A stretch of 64,000 nucleotides of DNA from Trichobilharzia szidati (Eukaryota > Platyhelminthes > Trematoda > Strigeidida > Schistosomatidae), in assembly GCA_944472155.2 (NCBI GenBank), contig OX235271.1, positions 21,335,710 through 21,399,709 of the forward strand. Reading direction: 5' to 3'. Position numbers and translations under genes: made by a program. The notes below the pieces were generated by a model. The model saw nothing but the letters and a program-made list of their open reading frames with translations. It searched no databases and was not told the DNA's origin. How positions within the stretch are numbered: the first letter of the stretch is position 1; every line of letters begins with the position of its first letter. Shown one piece after another: positions 45,846 to 56,135 of this stretch.

Positions 45846-46510
45846 CTGAGTGGAATACATGGATGGCTGCAGTTGCACATTCTTGTTCCACCCTATTCTC
45901 TGTAGTCATTCGTAACTAGATTCACTATTGCTCACAAACCTTCATCTCCTCCTCATGTGATTTCATCCACGCTTATCTCGAATTCAAGCCGAATCGGTTG
46001 TCTTCTATTCGGCTCCCACTGAGAGGCCTATCGGCTGGTGTTAATCGACGGTCTCCATAGTGTATGTCCCATCCATCTCTATTTTCTCCTGTTTATTCGT
46101 TACGCAATAAGTAATTGGTTTGTTCGTTGAAGTAATTCTCTGCTGCTTGCTCATCCTTTGTGGCCAGCCAGCTGATCTTCAGTATGAAGCCAGCTAAAGC
46201 GGTTGCTGATGAAAGTCTGCAGTACCCAGCTGGAAATGCTGTCGTGATGCGTCAGGTTTCTCCGCCATATAGAAGAACTGAATAACTTGGCATTAGCATT
46301 GACGAATTGGATGCTACTGCTTATGCTGTGTACCGCAGATGTGCGAACTGATTTCAGAGTGGTGAAGGGAGGTCTGTCTTGCTTTTCCAGTCCCACCTCT
46401 GACATCCTCATCTGTGCCACCCGTAGTAGAAATGATGCTGCCTACATAAGTGAAACAGATCACTTATTTCACATTTCTCCCGTTGACGTTGACTGATGCT
46501 TAGTTGTTGT
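45846..46510 (-). mobile_element. RTE-type 3' fragment, arm 2
   Basis: Minus-strand counterpart of 31430-32120. It includes MRMSEVGLEKQDRPPFTTLK and a GTT/CAA microsatellite near 46505. Confidence 0.65.
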
Positions 46511-46608
46511 TGTTGTTAGTTAGGCACTTCATCACCTCATAGTGCTGTCAATTTATTCAGCTAGTACTGAAGCTTATTGAGATGTGAGCCAATGAGTTCG
46601 CTTGCCTT

Positions 46609-46851
46609 TCACATGCTGACTGAATAGTTTCTTGTAAGGAATGTAATATTCCGAGTATAGCAGAGAAGTAAATTTTCGTTTGGGGCTTCTGAAACCAAAA
46701 ACTTATCATTCAGAGTCAGTATTTGTGTGACAGTCGAACAAATAGTTCCATGATCTATTCTCTTCTCGTGTATTTTATCTCTAATATTTCGTCGTCGACG
46801 GTCAGATTCATCAAGTTGTAGTGAGTGACTAATTGTACGCTTACAAGTCAC
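46609..46851 (-). other. Unrecognised 80-codon frame, arm 2 copy
   Basis: Same frame as 31074-31316 with about seven residue changes and no stop (for example TSSTVTPIL becomes ICSTVTQIL). Confidence 0.35.
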
Positions 46852-47079
46852 AGAGTAGTGAATGTTTTCTACTTAAGATTTTAGTGTCTTCATAAGTTAT
46901 CACTCAGACTGTAGATGTTATGAAATCCTTGAAATAATTTGAGCACCGAGTCATATCGATTCATTACAAATTATCGTTTAAAATAATCCTAGTGTGTTTA
47001 GGAGAAAATCAAAACAAGATCTGTTTTCTGAACGTATATAGATTAAAATTACACAACTTTCAAAGTTTTTTTAAATTGG

Positions 47080-47520
47080 TCATAGTAATGTTCTATTATT
47101 TTATTCTTCTCTACCACTTCAATTCATCTTCGCCGACTTTATTGTTATCATCATCGTATTCTGAATTTTCCAGACAACACCTGACCTACATTAATTATTA
47201 AAATCTTTGTACAAGTTCACTTATTAGATAATCTTCAAAAATGTTGTTATTGAAAAATGTAAGCGGTCACTAATGAAACGTGAAGCCTGCTATGTAGGGG
47301 TGAGTAGCAGATAGGTAAAGATCAGAGAAAATGAACATAGACTGTACGCGACACACTCACCTAGAAATGAAGTGGAATTAATGAGTCTAGAAACACTGTA
47401 GGTCAGTTTGTTTTCTGAAAAATCAAGAATACGATGATAATAACAATAAAGTTGGCTAAGATGAATTCAAGTGGTGAAGTAGAATCAAATGAGAAAAACA
47501 TTACTATGACCAATTTTAAA
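47080..47520. repeat. Fold-back element, arm 2 copy
   Basis: Arms at about 47080-47205 and 47400-47520, mirrored from 30435-30890. Confidence 0.6.
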
Positions 47521-47629
47521 ATCGTTATGCCTGTTCAATAATTTCAAAAACTTTGAAAGTTTTGTAATTCATCCACTTCAACTCTACCCACTCAGTGTTA
47601 CACCATTCTAATCAACTTTATTCGTATGA

Positions 47630-47870
47630 TATGTGCAATATTGATCATTGAGCAATTTCTAGTGCCACCTAATACCCTTCTCCGTAATATAAACACGACT
47701 GTACAGCTGCTTGAAAATGAAGTCGTTGAGAAGACATGTTTCTTCGCTGAACAAAAACGACTGTGTTTTTCCTAATAAAAATTACATTCATTGAAGTCAG
47801 TTTATTTGACGGTTACTTGTCGATAGACATTTGTGCCAACAGGAAAATGGAAGCAATCATCATATATTTG
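47630..47870 (+). repeat. Terminal-repeat-like segment, arm 2 copy
   Basis: Inverted copy of 30060-30370, with CGACTGTACAGCTGCTTGAA and TTTCTTCGCTGAAC. Confidence 0.5.
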
Positions 47871-47929
47871 TAATGACTCATGTCAAATCGTCACTGTGTA
47901 CATTTGTCTGTAAGTATGCGACATGAGAG

Positions 47930-49350
47930 TACTAATGTTGATGTAAAGACAAAGAATTTTCTCTTCAGAGCATTTGATATCCTCTCCTTAGACTGTTATC
48001 CAGAAGATCGCCACATTCATACACAGGACCTTATTGAGGACAATGATGTGGTTTACTATGCTGATTTTGGGTCGCATGTGTTCGCCTATGAATCTTGGAG
48101 GTTGGGAATTTTCAACTAGTGTCTTCGTTGAAATAGTGATCTCTTCACCTATGGACTCAGAACTGCAGATCATTTCGATCCTCGTCACAAGAGATATTAC
48201 CAGAATTCACTTGCAACTCATGGGTATGCACCAGTAGAGGTTTGTCAACTGGTTGTTCTGCTCAGGTTTTCTATATGCTGATCTGATCAGTTACCCATCA
48301 GGCTTCTCCTTCATTTGAGCATCTAGAAACAACATTGTTTGTTCACTTCCTACTTCAGTTGTAAATCTGAGAGCTGTGTGGATCTAGGACACCATTTAGG
48401 TCACATTTACTATCACCAATGATCAAAGTATCATCAACATACCTTTTAAAGAGAACAAAGCTGTGGATAGTCAATTTTAACGGACGATTTTCTAAACTTG
48501 TTATGAAGATATATGCAAGTATGGGACATAATGTTGATAACATAGCTACGCTATCTTGCCTTATGGAGATAACACCACTGGACGTGAATTAGATGGCCAT
48601 AGATCATTTAAGTAGAAACTATTTTGGCTGTGGAGTCGGTATTCCAAAATTCATATTGTTGTCTTCCTAGTATCACTATACGATTCAAATCGTTTCTGTA
48701 ATTGAAACACTCGTTACACTTGACTTGACATCGAGTGAAATCACACTTTTGTCCTCTGCTCTCAATTCTTTAATGCAGTCGATGAATTCAAACAATTCCC
48801 AAAGACAATACCTTGAAACTCCATCACAGACGTAACCCAAGAGTCCTTCAATTCATTCCTTTAGTGAATTTCTAGGAGATCCAAACATATCCATAATCTG
48901 CAGTTATCGATTCGCTTCCTGTGACTCATAACATTTTAGTCGAGAGTTTTCTCGGGATAGTGAAAAACAGGAAAAGAAATGATCTTCAGTCAACTTGATG
49001 AATATATGTACAGAGGCTGGTCTATCCTAATCCAACTGATACTCGCCATTACATTTGAGAGATATTTTGAAGTATAATCAGCAGAAAAATCCTGTTTAGT
49101 GTGTTTTGCCGTTATTCTCTGTATTTCTGTTGCAGATTAACGTCACATTTGTGTAAAAGGCACTGGTTTTGCGATTGATTGTTTCAATGTTAGTCGTGTG
49201 TGCTCATAACAATATATCCGCAGAAATACGTATGAAGAGGACACCGAAAAGCGCCCTCATTTCAAGGCCATTGAGGATATCATCTTAGTTCGTTCCTCTA
49301 TTACTCCTATATACTCATTGATTATGTGATTCAGTTACAATTGTTCGAAT
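47930..49350 (-). pseudogene. PLE7 RT region, fuller copy in arm 2
   Basis: Minus strand reads STLCPILAYIFITSLEN (end of motif B), then FVLFKRYVDDTLIIGDSKCD (motif C). After a frame break comes the linker with HMRPKISIVNHI. The stretch 48495-49105 is missing in arm 1, so this copy is closer to the ancestral state. Stops upstream of motif B make it dead. Confidence 0.75.
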
Positions 49351-49489
49351 AGTTTTATTTCCCTTTGATACGAAGAAGTTCCATGCATTGATCAGTCACC
49401 TACAGTTTTCTGTAAACTATTCGCGGTTCAAGATTTGTGAGGAGTTTGAATTAATTTCAGTGTTGTTTGATATTAATCACGAACCGACC

Positions 49490-50170
49490 AATATGAGTTG
49501 GGGAGTTCACTGAAAACCAGTGAGCCAGCAACACTGGATAGCTGTTATATCCTTGTTTTTCTGAAACTTCAGTGTAGTGCACACCCATTATCCCACAGCC
49601 AGGCATCGAAGCCGAGATCTTCAATTCACAAGACCAAGCTGCTTGGAATAGAATTTAATAACCCGTGAATTCTAACCTTGTCATCTCCTGATACAGTTCA
49701 GTCTTCGACAGTATCTTCCATGAGTATGCACTTCTTCATGATATAGTAAACACCAGTGCTCACTACGTCCCACTAAATGGTTGCAATCGATCCATCCAGT
49801 GGTCACCAGTGAGCTGAAGATCAACATTCAAATGAAAGGATTTGTGAATATTGTGGACTAATTTCAGAGACCTTAGAATTTCGTCAGAGATCACCCACAA
49901 TCAGGAAGGCATTGGTGAGACGAGGTGCCATGTCACGAGTGTGTTGACAAAGTTAGAATTCTCAGGTCACTGAATTCCAGGCCAAGTGGTTGAATGGTCA
50001 CCAGCGAACTCGGTCTTGTAACGTGAAAATCTCTGGCTGTGGGGATGTGCATGTAAACTACTGGAGATTCGTAAAACCTAGGATAGAACAGCTATCCAGT
50101 GATCTTGACTGGATACTTTTCAATGAACTCTCTAACTGATGTTGGTGGGTTCATGACGGAAATCTAGCAA
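49490..50170. repeat. Fold-back pair of family-B repeats, arm 2
   Basis: Mirror of 28480-29180. Confidence 0.6.
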
Positions 50171-50859
50171 CACTGAGAGTAAAGCTTATACGCCTAGATT
50201 TTACGACGACAGGTTTTGTAATGACTTCAGTACTCGCATCATGAATACATGAATACATCCAGAATCTATCAAGATAGAAATAACAGTCACTGAGTTCACC
50301 ATATCTGCTTACACTTCATTCTACTGCATCTGTGGCAAAAGTAGGTATTCAACTCAATTAAGTTGTGTCATAGTTGAATCTGTGTACATAAAATGCCAAA
50401 TGTGAAGAGATAAGACAAATGAAATGGTAATCATAACTTCAATTTCGTTGGCATAATACTTTCAGAAAATGAATAAATCATTAAGTCGCTGGACTTATAG
50501 ACGCCAATTGTTATTGTAATGCAGCCAGTGGGCTTCACAATTTATCACGTGATTCTGAGTGGACATATAGAGTTGTGATAAGAGGGTTGGATAGTGTTAA
50601 AATTCCTCAAGAGTCATCACAAACTGACATAAGTTAGAATACAATGAAAAGTGTGGGCGAACTGAACAGCTGCCTCGTCCATTTTTGCATCCCTTAAGCT
50701 GCACTCATCTATGATCTCATGACTGAGATGGAATTCAGTGGCCCGTCAATTACAATTTCTGCCAATTCGCGATGTACAGTCAAAAAACCATCCAATGTCG
50801 TTGGTGAGTATTTCTTCTCACACTCAACTTGATGGACTGCGCTAGTTACGACTTTCTAC

Positions 50860-50869
50860 TACTACTACA

Positions 50870-50906
<37 letters not shown>

Positions 50907-50965
50907 ATACTAATACTACTACTACTCCTACTAATACTAATACTACTACTACTACTACTACTACA
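50860..50965 (+). repeat. CTA microsatellite
   Basis: About 30 units, interrupted. The arm-1 partner at 27690 is about half as long. Confidence 0.9.
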
Positions 50966-51319
50966 AGTGTACAACCTAGTCAGTTCTGATTCTCTTCCTT
51001 TTAAATGACAGGAGACATCAAAGAACAAAAGAACTAACTAACAAACAGAAAGTAATTCAAGTTGAATTAGTATGAACAAGATTTCTACTTAATTACACTA
51101 AAAAAATATTTTCTGTCTTTAACGCACAGCTAATAGAATCACACAGTTTGAGGTCAATCGGATGACGACAACAGAAAAAGGAATGTGTATTTGAGTAAAA
51201 CTTTATTTATGAGATAATCCATAATAAATTATCAGTAACAAGATCTTTTTATTACGTATAAAAAATACACTAGAAGTTACGCTGAAGTGATCATCCAGTG
51301 AGATATACATTGTTATTGT

Positions 51320-51800
51320 TATCATTATTATTGTCAACTTGGATCTCGAGTAGACGTTAGGGATTCAACAACACGTCCCCACTTTGTTCTGTTCTCCGCT
51401 CTCCTCTTCAGCTGACTGGTCACACGAGTGCTCAAAATCTGTCATCTGCTCCTCGCCACACGATCTCCCCCATGTCACCATCAATGGAACGACCCAATCG
51501 TCGTTTCCCATTCGTATTCCACTGGAGTGATGTCCAGCATTTAGCGCGATGTTATTCGACGGGCTCCTCAATGTATTTCCAATCAACTCATCTCCATTTT
51601 CTCTTACATATTACTTGAACGACAGGTTCTTGGTTGGTTAGTTTGTTTCCCTAGTTTCTTGTTGCCAATTCTCGCTGTCCAGTCAGCCATTTCAACTTCA
51701 GTATGGAGCCAGTGAAGTCAGTTGTTGGTAAGAGTCTGCCGTAGCCTGTCTGAAATGCTCTTCGTGACGCCGGTGACAAGTTTCTCATCCATGTAGGCGA
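51320..51800 (-). mobile_element. RTE-type 3' fragment, arm 2
   Basis: Minus strand encodes DDWVVPLMVTWGRSCGEEQM in one frame (RTE tail), the counterpart of 26835-27320. Confidence 0.6.
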
Positions 51801-51889
51801 ATGCAAATGTTGTACGCACTAGTGATGAAGCTTCTATTGAAATCGATTTCACTTATTCGTATTCATCAGTGACTGACAGTACAGAGTGT

Positions 51890-52085
51890 GTGGTTCAATG
51901 ATGGAAGAGTCACCAGTCGTGTGGGAGGTTAGGGTTTGACTCCCAGCCGATGCATTCTGATACCTTGCCTAGTTCACCAGCTAACATCAGACCTGGAAAA
52001 GAGGGTATGTTGAGAGTAGATCTACCAACTCCACATCATCACTACTGAAACTCCAAAATCCTGAAGCCTTATATCCCTCTCACAA
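51890..52085 (+). repeat. SINE, family A, arm 2 copy
   Basis: Head TGTGGTTCAATGATGGAAGA, B-box-like GGGTTTGACTCCC. Mirror of 26570-26775. Confidence 0.55.
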
Positions 52086-52232
52086 ATGAAGTAATGAAAA
52101 GCGAACAATTAAAAGCACTTGGGATGACTTCTGTGTATCACCGTGTTTTCCTGAGTATTATTGGATATCTCACGGTTTGGATAATCTGAGGCAGAAAGTA
52201 TACACAACTGAGTGTATATCTGCACCTCTATT

Positions 52233-52430
52233 CAAAACCGAAATAATGAACACCATAGGGAATCTCTTCGACCACTGAGAAATCCAGTTGTACGAGAAAG
52301 GCTTGAAAAATCATCAGCCATCGGTTGACGCGCTACGCTGCACAATGAGGCCACAAATTTGATTGTGTCAATATTGGAACAATCCAGAACAATTTCGGAA
52401 ATCACAAAGAACGTCTAATATCATCAGCCT
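52233..52430 (+). pseudogene. PLE2 C-terminal remnant, arm 2
   Basis: Plus strand matches 55390-55560 of PLE2c (AAAATCATCAGCCA, AACGTCTAATATCA). Mirror of 24830-25030, the only part of the arm-1 PLE2 stack kept in arm 2. Confidence 0.65.
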
Positions 52431-52600
52431 CACGCCCAGTTTTCTGTTTTTACCGGTCTTATCACTCGTTCAGCAAGGTGAAGGAGATTGTCCGTGGCCA
52501 GGGATCGATTCACGGACCACTTGTACAGTCGGCAAGCATTCTGCCGCCTTGACATCGACGGACCTAAAAATCTTTTATTGGCCGCTTTTCATCATCTAAC
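52430..52600 (-). repeat. SINE, family A, arm 2
   Basis: Minus strand has GTCGATGTCAAGGCGGCAGA and a B-box-like ATCGATCCCTGGCC. Mirror of 19415-19565. It is joined directly to PLE2. Confidence 0.6.
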
Positions 52601-53094
52601 TAGTGGGCTAGGAGCAATCTCCAACACTACCTGATATTAATCCTACTATTAATATAGAAATATAAAACAATTAGTGTGTAGTATTTCTTACATCATTGTA
52701 ATATTTGAAAAGTGAGCAATGAGTAATCAAAATGGTAACTGGAACGGTGAAGACTAGTCAGCTGAGACTGACCGAGGTGACGTAGTATGAAAAACCTTAA
52801 AAAAATTTCTATGTGAATGGTTAGAGCATAGAGGCAAATATCAAAATAAATTATAGAGCAGATGAAGACAGTAAACAACACGTCAGTTGAGAAAATGATG
52901 TGAGTTAATGTCACGTGAAAAAATGTACAAGATAGTACTGATAAGAGAATATTGGTAACAGTTGAGTTATACGTTGGAGCTGTACCAAAGTTAGAAGGGG
53001 GGGATAGAGACGTTTCTTCAGTGTACATGAATCACTGTTTTCCATCCATCTAACAGCCAACTGTAGTCTTTTATCAACAGCTGCCTTTTCTAGC

Positions 53095-53466
53095 TCCATA
53101 CTGAAGACCAGAAACCATGAGCAACGAGTAACTCTAGTGGTGAACCAGCCACGAAGCTTTCGTCCAAAAGGTATGAAGAAGGTTATGGAAATGGATAGGA
53201 CACACAATGAAGAGAATGTCGAGTGTCATCCCACTCCAGGCTGTTTAGTGGAACCTGAAAAGGAAACTGCGAGTTTTGGCGTCGGTTCGAAGGTGATATG
53301 GATGAGATCTGGTTTGATAAAGAAGACAGTTTTTGGGCAGTCGTGGAGTCAGCCCAAGAAAAGATTTTGGAGAACCGGGTGAAATGGAGATGGACTGTTG
53401 AATCCCTGTGTTCCGCTTAAGAGTGAAAAGGTGTTGTAACAGCAGAAGACAAAACACGGAAGCCAA
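53095..53466 (+). mobile_element. RTE-type 3' fragment, arm 2
   Basis: Plus-strand counterpart of 18530-18965. The tail block is readable around GGAACCTGAAAAGGAAACTG. Confidence 0.6.
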
Positions 53467-53772
53467 AATATATTTTCAAGTGATCAAACAGCTATTTACA
53501 TATGCATACAGTTTATATCCTGTAACCAATCACTGAGTGTGTGATTTTGGTTTAAATTGAATGACATGAAATACGGTGTTCAAATATACATGTATTGTGT
53601 TCTCTTGCTAATGCAGTATTGAATTGTGGGAATATGTGAGAATCATATACCTTCGGAACACATTGTCTGTATCACACCACCACCACTGTATAATAATACT
53701 GGACATTAAATAATAAATTGTACAGACCATCAGCCTGTCCAACATTTTTAAGGATTAATTACTGAAAAATCG

Positions 53773-53773
<1 letters not shown>

Positions 53774-53809
<36 letters not shown>

Positions 53810-53810
53810 C
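53774..53810 (+). repeat. TAA microsatellite
   Basis: About 12 units; mirror of 18190-18220. Confidence 0.9.
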
Positions 53811-54059
53811 AATGACGTGACTACCAATCAATACCTCTTCACTTATGATACACATTATTAATACAGAATGCACAGCTTTTCTCATATGTACAATTTATGA
53901 CTATAATTAATATAAACGTAACATAATATATTCATCCATGTTTCGATACTCGTTAAACTATACTTGACAAATATTTGAATGACTTTTAATTCCGCCATGC
54001 TTAACCTAATTAAACAATGAATTTCTTTTATAATTCAAATAAGCCCATTGTTTATAGAG

Positions 54060-54145
54060 AATACATTCAATCAGACGTTTAGGAAAAAGGAAAGCTTGAG
54101 CGCAGAATATCCTTTTTCGATAATCTCCTCTTCTGGCTCCACAAT
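54060..54145 (-). repeat. PLE1 terminal repeat (3' copy), arm 2
   Basis: Inverted copy of 17871-17950; an (AT)n run borders it at 54150-54168. Confidence 0.65.
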
Positions 54146-54349
54146 ATTATATATATATATATATATTCTAGAATATTCTACCATACCGGTCATTACACTA
54201 CTGGTGTTTTTAAATACCACCGATTTGTTAAGTGAGATAAATGGAATTACAGTTCACGAAAGATGCATAAATTATAATAACCATACAAATATAACAGCAA
54301 ATAGAATATCAAATTAAATTAGGGAAATTTCCACAACAAACCGGGGATC

Positions 54350-54732
54350 ATTCGAACCGAGATGGCCAAGGTAAGGAGGATGTCTGAACCAGCTTCTTTT
54401 GGCTTGATAAATTAGATTTCTAAATGTCTTTCCCAACAGCTTCAGCTATATGTAGTAGAGGAACTATTGAGGTAAAGTTGAGATTTGTTGGTATGTAGTA
54501 GATAACTTTGAAAGCCGCGTCGTTAATATCAGTCTTGTTTTCTGTATCGACGAGATGAGATAGAATAGCGTTATGCATGGATTTTGTTTGCCCTTTACTC
54601 AATTAACCACATAAGATGATTTCGGAAATCCGACGAGAAACGCGCCTAACTGTATGACCTTTGCAACTAACTACCTACACAGGAGCAGTCAAATTGGTAA
54701 ATACACGTAGAAGAGGCGAAAACAGACAGTTT
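54350..54732 (-). pseudogene. PLE1 GIY-YIG end, arm 2
   Basis: Minus strand reads SSTCIYQFDCSCVGS, then decayed nuclease and a 60-codon open stretch AILSHLVDTENKTDINDAAF ending IAEAVGKDI. It is cut at 54732, where plus-strand PLE2c starts. Confidence 0.75.
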
Positions 54733-54739
54733 ACCTTTT

Positions 54740-55670
54740 GTGGTACTAAAACGAGATCTACACAATTCATTCCTGGAGAAAATAAACTGTGTATCTCCCA
54801 GAATCCAGTTTACTTCGGAAGCAGAATCAGACGTCGGTGAACTACCATTTCTAGACTGCCTGGTTAAGAGAAGGGGAAAGGGACAGTTTAGTATATCCAT
54901 ATTCAGGAAGAAAACCCACTCCAATAAATATTTAGACTTCAAATCATCACACCCCATCAGCTCAAAGATTTCAGTTGTTTCAAGTCTTCTTAGACGAGCA
55001 CACTCTCTAATAACCGACGAGAAAGAAAAAGAAGAAGAAATATCAAACATTACTGAAACTCTCAAGCAAAACAACTACCCAAGGGACTTCATCAACAAAA
55101 TCAACACAGACATTAAGTATGGCCAAAAAAGCATTCCGAAAACATGGACATCAACAGTCGTCATTCCATATAGAGCAGAGACGTCAAATGATATCAGAAG
55201 AGTACTCAATCAGCTCGACATTAGAGTTTTCTTCAAAACATCAGACACACTACAAAACAACCTTGTTCATATAAAAGACCAGATCCCTAAAGATTCTCCA
55301 TCTAATTGTGTCTATAAAATAAAATGCTTGGAATGTGATGCGATATACATCGAACAAACATCTCGAGAAATCAAAAGCAGAAGAAATAAACACCGTAGAG
55401 CATCTGTTCGATCACCGAGAAATCCCGTTGAACTGGAAAAACTTGAAAATCATCAGCCACAGGTCTACATGCTATAGAATCAGGTCACAAAATTGATTTT
55501 GACGATATTGAAATAATCCAGAAAAACCTCAGAAATCATTAAGAACGTCTAATATCAGAAGCACTTCATATCAAGTGGAATCCAAATTATCTGAATAGTA
55601 ATGATGGACTAAAACAGAATCTGACCTGGTTACAACACCTCCCTCCCCCAGGAAGTGACAAAATCAACTA
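54740..55670 (+). pseudogene. PLE2c: C-terminal half, nearly intact reading frame
   Basis: A 245-codon frame begins in the late RT (VVLKRDLHNSFLEKIN), continues ESDVGELPFLDCLVKRRGKG, then RKKTHSNKYLDFKSSHP and TETLKQNNYPRDFINKIN. The nuclease is SNCVYKIKCLECDAIYIEQT with SREIKSRRNKHRRA. The YIG glycine is replaced by glutamate (YIE), which should kill the nuclease. A frameshift near 55460 separates the last 60 codons (SGHKIDFDDIEII, then AxHIKWNPNYLN). It is 5'-truncated at the PLE1 junction. Confidence 0.8.
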
Positions 55671-55679
55671 GTATGTGAT

Positions 55680-56060
55680 ATATAATAATTCATAATTTTA
55701 AACACTGATCAAATCCAACAATCTACACTCGATATTGATTTTGTTATCTTTACCAAATGACTAACTTGACAACGAAAAATTTCCCCGAGACTAACGAACA
55801 ATGATTAAGTTAGTAAACTTTGTTTTGATACCAAAACAGATGTATCATTACCTCTGTTATTTGGTTTAGTGATCTTCACTGGTATTTTAACTTTCAATAT
55901 GTCCTTTTAACTTGACCTTAGACTATTTTCTCACCCCTTAACTCTTTGTTATATATATACTGAGATTTTGTAAATTCCGGTTTAATAATACTGTGATAAA
56001 GCTATTAGCTATTAGCATTAAATAGCGAAACGTTAGTAAAAACGTTTTTTACATACTTGC
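55680..56060 (+). repeat. PLE2c terminal repeat
   Basis: Inverted relative of 24330-24770. It ends with AAAGCTATTAGCTATTAGCA and then TTAAATAGCGAAACG, where GCTATT and AATAGC form a 6-bp stem directly before GAAAC, reminiscent of a hammerhead core. Confidence 0.6.
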
Positions 56061-56135
56061 AAATTTTACATGTTGTCAGTTGACAGAAGGTTCCACAGTA
56101 AGTGAACAGTGCTCAGAAAATTGCGCTTATATAGA

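Larger units (their letters stand above)
44611..52233 (-). repeat. Large inverted repeat, arm 2, inner block
   Basis: Reverse complement of 26411-33357. It starts abruptly inside the PLE4 nuclease coding sequence. It retains about 610 bp (48495-49105) absent from arm 1. Confidence 0.9.
52435..54732 (-). repeat. Large inverted repeat, arm 2, middle block
   Basis: Reverse complement of 17292-19560; summed coordinates stay near 72000 along its whole length, so no large indels. Confidence 0.85.
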
